From the NCBI GenBank assembly GCA_947647645.1, contig CANSLE010000178.1, positions 1-5,568 of the forward strand: DNA of 5,568 nt, read 5' to 3'. This document shows positions 1 through 4,469 of the stretch, in pieces (the first letter of the stretch is position 1; each line of letters starts with the position of its first letter). The DNA is from an uncultured Microbacterium sp. GTDB lineage: Bacteria; Actinomycetota; Actinomycetes; Actinomycetales; Microbacteriaceae. A model generated the notes under the pieces. That model did not search any database and had not been told where the DNA came from. It saw only the letters and a list, made by a program, of their open reading frames with translations. The translations under genes were made by a program, and so were the position numbers.

Positions 1-944
1 AGCCGACCGTCGTGGAAGGCGTCCACGGCCTGCTCGTTGGCGGCGTTGAAGACCGCCGGATAGGTGGACCCGGCGCGGCCCACGCTCTTGGCCAGCGCGA
101 CCGCCGGGAAGGCCTCCTCGTCGAGCGGTTCGAAGGTCCACGAGCTCGCCGTCGTCCAGTCCAGCGGGGCGCCGACACCGGCGACGCGGTGCGGCCAGTC
201 CAGTCCGAGCGAGATCGGCAGTCGCATGTCCGGGGGCGAGGCCTGGGCGATCGTCGAGCCGTCGACGAACTCGACCATGGAGTGCACGATGGACTGGGGG
301 TGCACGACGACGTCGATGGCGTCGTAGGCCACACCGAACAGCAGATGGGCCTCGATCACCTCGAGCCCTTTGTTGACGAGCGTCGCGGAGTTGGTCGTGA
401 CGACGCGTCCCATGTCCCATGTCGGGTGCGCGAGGGCCTCTGTGGGAGTGACATCCCGCAGCTGCGCCCGCGTGCGTCCCCGGAAGGGCCCGCCGGATGC
501 CGTCAAGACGAGCCGGCGCACCTCGTCGCCGTCCCCCGCGCGCAGCGCCTGCGCGATGGCGGAATGCTCGGAGTCCACCGGCACGATCTGGCCCGGCGCG
601 GCGAGAGCGGACACCAGCTCACCCCCGACGACGAGCGACTCCTTGTTGGCCAGGGCGAGGGTGCGTCCGCACTCGAGGGCGGCGAGCGTCGGGCCGAGCC
701 CGACCGACCCGGTGATGCCGTTGAGGACGACATCGGCATCCACATCGCGCACGAGCTGCTCCGCCTCGCGCGCCCCGAGGGCGACGTACGGCACATCGAA
801 CTCGACCGCCTGCGCGCGGAGGGCGTCGGCACGACGACCCGCCGCGAGGCCGACGACCTCGAACCGGTCCCGTCGCGTACGGACGACGTCCAACGCCTGC
901 GTGCCGATCGAGCCGGTCGAGCCGAGAATCAGGATGCGGCGCAT
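1..944 (-). CDS. dxr: 1-deoxy-D-xylulose 5-phosphate reductoisomerase (C-terminus beyond the window)
   Basis: Dxr (IspC) is the cytosolic enzyme that converts 1-deoxy-D-xylulose 5-phosphate to 2-C-methyl-D-erythritol 4-phosphate with NADPH and a divalent metal. It is the committed step of the MEP isoprenoid pathway and the target of fosmidomycin. About 314 residues are visible. The N-terminal Rossmann motif GSTGSIG is at residues 8-14 and NKES at 100-103. The metal ligands D124 and E126 lie in VDSEHSA, and the third ligand E195 in NKGLE. The substrate loop SGGPFR is at 150-155 and H173 in HPTWDMG. PAVFNAANEQAV follows near the left edge. All these positions sit 27 below those I recall for the M. 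tuberculosis enzyme, so the catalytic site looks complete. Family members are roughly 360-400 residues, so some 50-80 are missing off the edge. The ATG at 944 puts the Rossmann strand right at the N-terminus, as expected. It lies 49 bp after the FKBP gene on the same strand and has its own -10-like hexamer. Confidence 0.98.
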   Translation of the reverse strand, partial: MRRILILGSTGSIGTQALDVVRTRRDRFEVVGLAAGRRADALRAQAVEFDVPYVALGAREAEQLVRDVDADVVLNGITGSVGLGPTLAALECGRTLALANKESLVVGGELVSALAAPGQIVPVDSEHSAIAQALRAGDGDEVRRLVLTASGGPFRGRTRAQLRDVTPTEALAHPTWDMGRVVTTNSATLVNKGLEVIEAHLLFGVAYDAIDVVVHPQSIVHSMVEFVDGSTIAQASPPDMRLPISLGLDWPHRVAGVGAPLDWTTASSWTFEPLDEEAFPAVALAKSVGRAGSTYPAVFNAANEQAVDAFHDGR

Positions 945-950
945 CCCGTC

Positions 951-956
951 AGCCTA
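951..956 (-). promoter_or_regulatory. Putative -10 hexamer of a leaderless dxr transcript
   Basis: Read on the minus strand, TAGGCT is followed by six bases (GACGGG) and then the dxr ATG. This matches the actinobacterial sigma-70 -10 consensus TAnnnT at a distance that would start the RNA on or next to the start codon. No -35 resembling TTGACA is seen at the usual spacing. The GACGGG could instead act as a poor Shine-Dalgarno, but it abuts the ATG and is too close. If real, dxr is transcribed independently of the FKBP gene upstream. Confidence 0.5.
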
Positions 957-993
957 CCGGGCACCCGCTACGGCGTTCGGGCGCGTGAGCGCC

Positions 994-1950
994 TTACCGG
1001 GTCTGCGCGGTCTGCGCTCCGATGATGTCCACCACGAACACGAGGGTCTCGCCCTTGAGGTCCTTGGTGTTGATCTCGCCCTCGCCGTATCCGTCGGCGG
1101 GCGGCATGACGACCAGGACCTGCGAGCCGACCGTCTGGCCCTCCAGCGCCTTGCGGAAGCCGGGCACGACACCCGTGGTGCTGAAGCTCGTCGGCACGCC
1201 GCCCTTGTCCCACGTGGAGTCGAAGGTCTGACCGTTCGACCACCGGATGCCGGTGTACTGCACGAGCACCTGGTCGCCGCTCTGCACGGTCGCACCGTCG
1301 CCCTTCTTGAGCGTTGCGATCTGGGTCGCGGCGGGGGGGTTGCCGCCGGGCAGCGTGATCTTCGGCGCACCCTTGTCGCCGAGCTCGACGGTCGGCATGC
1401 CCGCGGCGGGGGTCTGCGCCGCCCCCCAAGCCGCGCTCGGCACGACCGAGAGGAGATCGACCACGTAGACCTGTGCGGCGCCCTGCTCACTGGCGGGGAA
1501 CGTCGCGACGACGCGCTCGCCCGGCGCGCCGCAGCCGAGAACCTGGCCCAGCGGGCTGGATGCCGAGATCTGCGCGGGCAGGAGCTGACCCGCCTTGTAA
1601 CCGATGTCGCCCATCTTCTGACCGGTCACGGCATCGTACGCAGTCATCGCGTACGAGATGAAGTCGCCGGCGGCGACCGGGGTCCCCGTGCCCTTGCCGA
1701 TCGTCTTCGCCTGCAGCTTGTCGATCTGCAGCGGTGCGGTGAACGACAGGGTCGGAGCCACACCGGCATCACCGCTCACGGTCACCGCATCGGTCGCAGC
1801 ACCGGAGGGCACCTGCGCGGAGCAGAGGTCCGCAGCCGCGGCCGCCGTCGGGCTGCCCGACGCGGTGCCGCCACCGGATCCGGCGCATCCCGCGAGGAGG
1901 ACGGCGGACACGGCGGCGATGGACAGAGCGGCGAGCGGGCGCAGGCGCAC
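994..1950 (-). CDS. FKBP-type peptidyl-prolyl isomerase, lipoprotein with two FKBP-like modules
   Basis: A 318-residue exported prolyl cis-trans isomerase, probably anchored to the outer face of the cytoplasmic membrane, where it would help fold secreted proteins. The N-terminus has two Arg, a hydrophobic stretch (residues 6-20) and the lipobox LAGC, with lipidated Cys at 22. A Gly/Ser/Ala-rich tether follows to about residue 40. Residues about 70-170 resemble a degenerate FKBP fold: a YAMTAYD strand and an LGQVLGCG stretch, but no FD pair. Residues about 210-312 are a canonical FKBP domain with the expected active-site positions Y232 (VQYTG), F243-D244 (FDS), V261-V262, F265 (VVPGF) and Y288 (DGYG). 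Cys43 and Cys140, both outside the cytoplasm, could form a disulfide. The GTG at 1950 is chosen because GAGGT sits six bases upstream and the signal peptide begins at once. The gene precedes dxr and may be cotranscribed with it. Client proteins are unknown. Confidence 0.95.
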   Translation of the reverse strand: MRLRPLAALSIAAVSAVLLAGCAGSGGGTASGSPTAAAAADLCSAQVPSGAATDAVTVSGDAGVAPTLSFTAPLQIDKLQAKTIGKGTGTPVAAGDFISYAMTAYDAVTGQKMGDIGYKAGQLLPAQISASSPLGQVLGCGAPGERVVATFPASEQGAAQVYVVDLLSVVPSAAWGAAQTPAAGMPTVELGDKGAPKITLPGGNPPAATQIATLKKGDGATVQSGDQVLVQYTGIRWSNGQTFDSTWDKGGVPTSFSTTGVVPGFRKALEGQTVGSQVLVVMPPADGYGEGEINTKDLKGETLVFVVDIIGAQTAQTR

Positions 1951-1956
1951 GATGAG

Positions 1957-1961
1957 ACCTC
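1957..1961 (-). promoter_or_regulatory. Ribosome binding site of the FKBP lipoprotein gene
   Basis: GAGGT on the minus strand lies six bases before the GTG at 1950. It fixes this start. It is also the clearest Shine-Dalgarno in the window, in contrast to the genes here that seem to lack a leader. Confidence 0.65.
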
Positions 1962-2007
1962 ACAGATTGGAGAAGGGACCCTCCCATCCTTCCCTAGTTT
2001 GTTCTGT

Positions 2008-2024
2008 GCGCGCTGGGAGCGCGC
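2008..2024. repeat. Perfect inverted repeat, 7-bp arms around a GGG loop
   Basis: GCGCGCT and AGCGCGC flank three G. On neither strand is the hairpin followed by a T run: the plus-strand side is GC-rich and the minus-strand side is A-rich. It is therefore not a standard intrinsic terminator. Its place between two divergent genes would suit an operator or an mRNA leader hairpin for the FKBP gene. A chance GC palindrome is also possible at this base composition. Confidence 0.45.
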
Positions 2025-2081
2025 CCGATCCCCGTCCGCCCATGCGGGCCGGTCATGCGCGGCATGGCATGCGATCGGGAG

Positions 2082-2087
2082 TACCCT
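2082..2087 (+). promoter_or_regulatory. Putative -10 hexamer of a leaderless acyltransferase transcript
   Basis: TACCCT fits TAnnnT and is followed by six bases (CGACTG) and then the GTG at 2094, so the RNA would begin at the start codon. No good -35 is present 16-18 bases upstream. A GGGAG at 2077-2081 could be read as a Shine-Dalgarno, but it would be 12 bases from the GTG, which is too far for an efficient one. Confidence 0.55.
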
Positions 2088-2093
2088 CGACTG

Positions 2094-2888
2094 GTGACAT
2101 CCGCCGAGCACGCCCCCGACGCCGCCGGCGCACCGCCACAGGACGACGCCGAGGCCCCCGACGTCACGGGCATCGGACCCACCTACGTGATCGGCCGCTG
2201 GGTGGTGGCCCCGCTGGCCCGGCTCGTGTACCGGCCGCGCATCGAAGGTCGCAAGAACTTCCCGCGCAAGGGCGCGGTCATCCTCGCGAGCAATCACCTC
2301 TCATTCATCGACTCCTTCGTCATCCCGATGGCCGCGCCGCGACCGGTACGGTTCCTCGCGAAGTCGAGCTACTTCGACGGCCCCGGGTTCAAGGGATGGC
2401 TGTCCCGCCAGTTCTTCACCGCCGTCGGCGCCTTCCCCGTGCAGCGCGGCGCCGGCCAGGCGGCGCTGGACGCGCTCGACCAGCAGCGCCGGATGCTGGA
2501 GGCCGGGTGGTCGACGGCCCTCTACCCGGAGGGCACGCGATCACTCGACGGACGCCTGTACAAAGGACGCACCGGCGTCGCCTTCCTCGCTCTCCAGACC
2601 GGAGCGCCCGTCGTTCCCGTCGGGCTGGTGGGGACCAACGAGATCATGCCGGTCGGGGCGAAGTTCCCCCATCTGCGCCCACGTGTGACCGTGCGGTTCG
2701 GTGAGCCGCTGGATCTGTCGCACCACGGCTCCGCGGACTCTGGACGGGCGCGACGTCAGGCCACGGACGAGATCATGGCCGCCATCCACGCCCTGTCCGG
2801 GCAGGAGCTGGCCAACGCGTACAACGAGGTCCCGGCATCCAACCCCGTCGAGCGTCTCAAGCAGGTCCTTCCGCACGAGCGTCGCTGA
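2094..2888 (+). CDS. plsC: PlsC-family 1-acyl-sn-glycerol-3-phosphate acyltransferase
   Basis: A 264-residue acyltransferase expected to acylate position 2 of lysophosphatidic acid to give phosphatidic acid, at the inner face of the membrane. Numbered from the GTG at 2094, the catalytic HX4D motif is NHLSFID with H68 and D73. Block II is GAFPVQR (about 112-118), block III is YPEGTRS (144-150) and block IV is VVPVG (173-177). These four blocks in this order define the family. The hydrophobic stretch around VVAPLARLVY (37-46) may dip into the membrane; there is no clear full transmembrane helix. The GTG at 2094 is preferred to the upstream in-frame ATG at 2055, because the 13 extra residues look non-coding (Cys, Tyr and Arg in a row) and TACCCT lies six bases before the GTG. 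The 3' end overlaps the convergent OsmC gene. Actinobacteria often carry several PlsC paralogues, so the exact acyl acceptor is inferred. Confidence 0.94.
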   Translation: MTSAEHAPDAAGAPPQDDAEAPDVTGIGPTYVIGRWVVAPLARLVYRPRIEGRKNFPRKGAVILASNHLSFIDSFVIPMAAPRPVRFLAKSSYFDGPGFKGWLSRQFFTAVGAFPVQRGAGQAALDALDQQRRMLEAGWSTALYPEGTRSLDGRLYKGRTGVAFLALQTGAPVVPVGLVGTNEIMPVGAKFPHLRPRVTVRFGEPLDLSHHGSADSGRARRQATDEIMAAIHALSGQELANAYNEVPASNPVERLKQVLPHERR

Positions 2889-3363
2889 CCGGCACCGCGA
2901 CCGTCACCTGCGCCTCGTGACGCACGGGGAAGTTGACGGAGTTCGCGATGAAACACCATTCGCGCGCCTGGGCATGCGCCGCCTCGGCCGCCGCGATCAT
3001 GGATGCCGCCGCGACCCGCACCCGCGGACGCAGCACGACCTCGGAGAAAGATCCCCCGCCGCGGCCGTCCTCGGTCAGGAGGCCCGTCGCGTCGTCCTCG
3101 TAGGAGACGACGACGACGCCCGCCTGCACGCAGGCGTGCAGGTAGGAGAGCAGGTGGCACTCCGACAGGGCCGCCAGCAGCAGGTCTTCGGGGTTCCACT
3201 TGGCCGGGTCGCCACGGAATGCACGGTCGCTCGAGGCGGCGAGCGCCGGCTTCCCCTCCACCGAGATCGTGACCGCACGGTCGTAGTCGCGGTACCCGCT
3301 CGTCCCGCTGCCACGGTTTCCCGTCCAGCGGCTGTGCAGGGCGTAGCGGTGCTCACCGATCAT
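2857..3363 (-). CDS. OsmC-family peroxidase-like protein
   Basis: A 168-residue cytoplasmic protein of the OsmC/Ohr superfamily, whose characterised members reduce organic hydroperoxides with a redox-active cysteine pair. The N-terminal strand EHRYALHSRWTGNRGSGT begins the fold. The family signature follows: a conserved Glu in WNPEDLLLAAL (E59), the first Cys in SECHLLSYL (C69) and the second Cys in REWCFIANSVNFPV (C137). The long helix between them carries a further C78, which is not a family position. Length is normal for the family and E59, C69 and C137 are all present, so the protein should be active. Its subgroup (Ohr, OsmC or YhfA-like) and thiol donor cannot be fixed from sequence alone. 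The ATG at 3363 leaves the usual short N-terminus before the first strand. It lies divergent to the asparaginase gene across 44 bp, and its last codons overlap the end of the acyltransferase gene. No OxyR- or OhrR-type site was recognised. Confidence 0.93.
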   Translation of the reverse strand: MIGEHRYALHSRWTGNRGSGTSGYRDYDRAVTISVEGKPALAASSDRAFRGDPAKWNPEDLLLAALSECHLLSYLHACVQAGVVVVSYEDDATGLLTEDGRGGGSFSEVVLRPRVRVAAASMIAAAEAAHAQAREWCFIANSVNFPVRHEAQVTVAVPVSDARAEGPA

Positions 3364-3369
3364 GGAGCC

Positions 3370-3375
3370 AGTCTG
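3370..3375 (-). promoter_or_regulatory. Possible -10 hexamer for the OsmC-family gene
   Basis: On the minus strand CAGACT is followed by six bases (GGCTCC) and the ATG at 3363. It keeps the two most important -10 bases, A2 and T6, but has C in place of T1, so it is the weakest of the start-adjacent hexamers here. No Shine-Dalgarno is seen at normal distance; a GAGGG lies about 20 bases upstream. Confidence 0.3.
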
Positions 3376-3394
3376 TCAGCCCTCGACCTGGAAG

Positions 3395-3400
3395 TAGGCT
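3395..3400 (+). promoter_or_regulatory. Putative -10 hexamer of a leaderless asparaginase transcript
   Basis: TAGGCT lies seven bases before the GTG at 3408, the same hexamer as in front of dxr. A partial -35 match, CTGTCA at 3373-3378, lies 16 bases upstream and overlaps the OsmC -10 candidate on the other strand. There is no Shine-Dalgarno between the hexamer and the GTG. Confidence 0.5.
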
Positions 3401-3407
3401 CTTCTGC

Positions 3408-4433
3408 GTGTCAGATCCTCACGCACCTGCCCGCACGTCCGCACTGGCCGGGACCATCGCGGTCTCCGACGCCGTCGAACTCGCCGTCGTCGAACGCAGC
3501 GGCTTCGTCGAGTCGCGGCACGCGGGTGCGGCTATCGTCCTCGATCCCGAGGGAGTCGTGCAGGTCGCACTCGGCGATGTGGAGGCGCCGATCCTTCCGC
3601 GCTCGAGCATGAAGCCGCTCCAGGCGCTCGGCTGCCTCACCGCCGGGGTGACTCTCGAGGGCGAGCAGCTCGCCCTGTCGACGGCGAGCCACAGCGGTAC
3701 GGACCGCCACGCGGCGGTCGTGCGCGAGATCCTCGCGACGGCCGGACTCGGGGAGGACCAGCTCCAGTGCCCGCCGGCATGGCCGGGCGACACCGCCACC
3801 CGCGACGAGCTCGTCCGCGAGCTCGGACAGCCCGCACGCGTGCGCATGAACTGCTCCGGCAAGCACGCGACGATGCTCCTGGCCTGCAGCGCGAACGGCT
3901 GGGAGACAGACTCCTATCTCGACCCGCAGCATCCGCTCCAGGTGCATATCCGCGAGGTGATCGAGCGCCTCACCGGGACCAAGATCTCGACGACGGCGAT
4001 CGACGGCTGCGGAGCGCCGGTGTACGCGATGAGCCTCACCGCGCTCGCCCGCGCGGCACATCGCATCGGCACGGCGTCGGAGCGGTCGCCGTTCGCGCTC
4101 CACCGCCAGGCCGGCGCGCTCGTGCGGGCCGTCCGCGAGAACCCGTGGGCGATCGACGGGCCGGGTCGACCGGACACGATCGCCATCGAGCGCCTCGGCG
4201 TCTTCGCCAAAGGCGGCGCCGAGGGCATCATGATCATGACCGCGCCGAACGGCACCACCGTCGCACTGAAGACGCTCGACGGGAGCGGCCGCGTCGCAAC
4301 CGCGGTCGCGATCACACTTCTGGCACGGGCGGGCGCCCTCGCCGCCGCCGACGTCATCGCGACGCTGGCACAACTGCCCCTGGAGATCACCGGCGGCGGG
4401 CGCGACGTGGGGCGCATTCGCCCGACCGTCTGA
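3408..4433 (+). CDS. Asparaginase II family L-asparaginase (Rhizobium etli AnsA/ReAV class)
   Basis: A 341-residue probable L-asparaginase, hydrolysing L-asparagine to aspartate and ammonia. It belongs to the class of R. etli thermolabile asparaginase, unrelated to E. coli types I and II. The residues known to matter in ReAV appear in order. RSSMKPLQ has the Ser66-Lys69 pair (ReAV S48-K51). TASHSG at 92-97 supplies the second serine. NCSGKH gives C149 and K152 (ReAV C135 and K138), DGCGAP gives C201 (C189), and FAKGGAEG gives K269 (K263). The zinc-site ligands and both Ser-Lys tandems therefore look intact. There is no signal peptide, so it should be cytoplasmic. The GTG at 3408 is taken as start because TAGGCT sits seven bases before it; about 18 poorly conserved residues then lead into the first strand. 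It stands alone, divergent to the OsmC gene and convergent with the FtsK-like gene. Residue correspondences are from memory; substrate specificity is inferred from family. Confidence 0.93.
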   Translation: MSDPHAPARTSALAGTIAVSDAVELAVVERSGFVESRHAGAAIVLDPEGVVQVALGDVEAPILPRSSMKPLQALGCLTAGVTLEGEQLALSTASHSGTDRHAAVVREILATAGLGEDQLQCPPAWPGDTATRDELVRELGQPARVRMNCSGKHATMLLACSANGWETDSYLDPQHPLQVHIREVIERLTGTKISTTAIDGCGAPVYAMSLTALARAAHRIGTASERSPFALHRQAGALVRAVRENPWAIDGPGRPDTIAIERLGVFAKGGAEGIMIMTAPNGTTVALKTLDGSGRVATAVAITLLARAGALAAADVIATLAQLPLEITGGGRDVGRIRPTV

Positions 4434-4435
4434 GC

Positions 4436-4448
4436 CGCGGCATCCGCG
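4436..4448 (+). terminator. Weak hairpin between the convergent asparaginase and FtsK-like genes
   Basis: CGCGG, a CAT loop and CCGCG form a 5-bp GC stem two bases after the asparaginase stop codon. There is no T run, so it is at best a weak or factor-assisted terminator. The whole spacer between the two stop codons is only 36 bp and nothing better is present in it. Confidence 0.25.
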
Positions 4449-4469
4449 TGCCCGCGCAGCGACCCGCGG

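Larger units (their letters stand above)
1951..2093. other. Divergent intergenic region between the FKBP and PlsC-type genes
   Basis: This 143-bp stretch must hold the control signals for both divergent genes. It contains a perfect dyad at 2008-2024, three CATGCG copies at 2041, 2054 and 2068, and a -10-like TACCCT before the acyltransferase start. For the FKBP gene, the minus strand offers only weak -10 candidates: TAGGGA around 1991-1996, and CAATCT closer to the gene. Neither has a convincing -35, so I do not assign one. Confidence 0.6.

Noticed and set aside
12..1025. A 337-codon plus-strand open frame opposite dxr
   Set aside because: The minus strand encodes Dxr with all catalytic motifs; the plus-strand product is low-complexity Arg/Asp/Gly-rich and matches nothing.
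2055..2093. Upstream in-frame ATG as the start of the acyltransferase
   Set aside because: It adds 13 residues unlike the family and would include the -10-like TACCCT in the coding region; the GTG at 2094 is better placed.
370..2097. A 575-codon open frame on the plus strand across the dxr and FKBP genes
   Set aside because: It lies antisense to two genes with clear family motifs, is rich in Arg and Pro without any recognisable domain, and is the kind of long antisense frame that GC-rich third positions create.
3411..4373. A 320-codon minus-strand open frame opposite the asparaginase gene
   Set aside because: It is antisense to a complete asparaginase with intact active-site residues and has no domain of its own.
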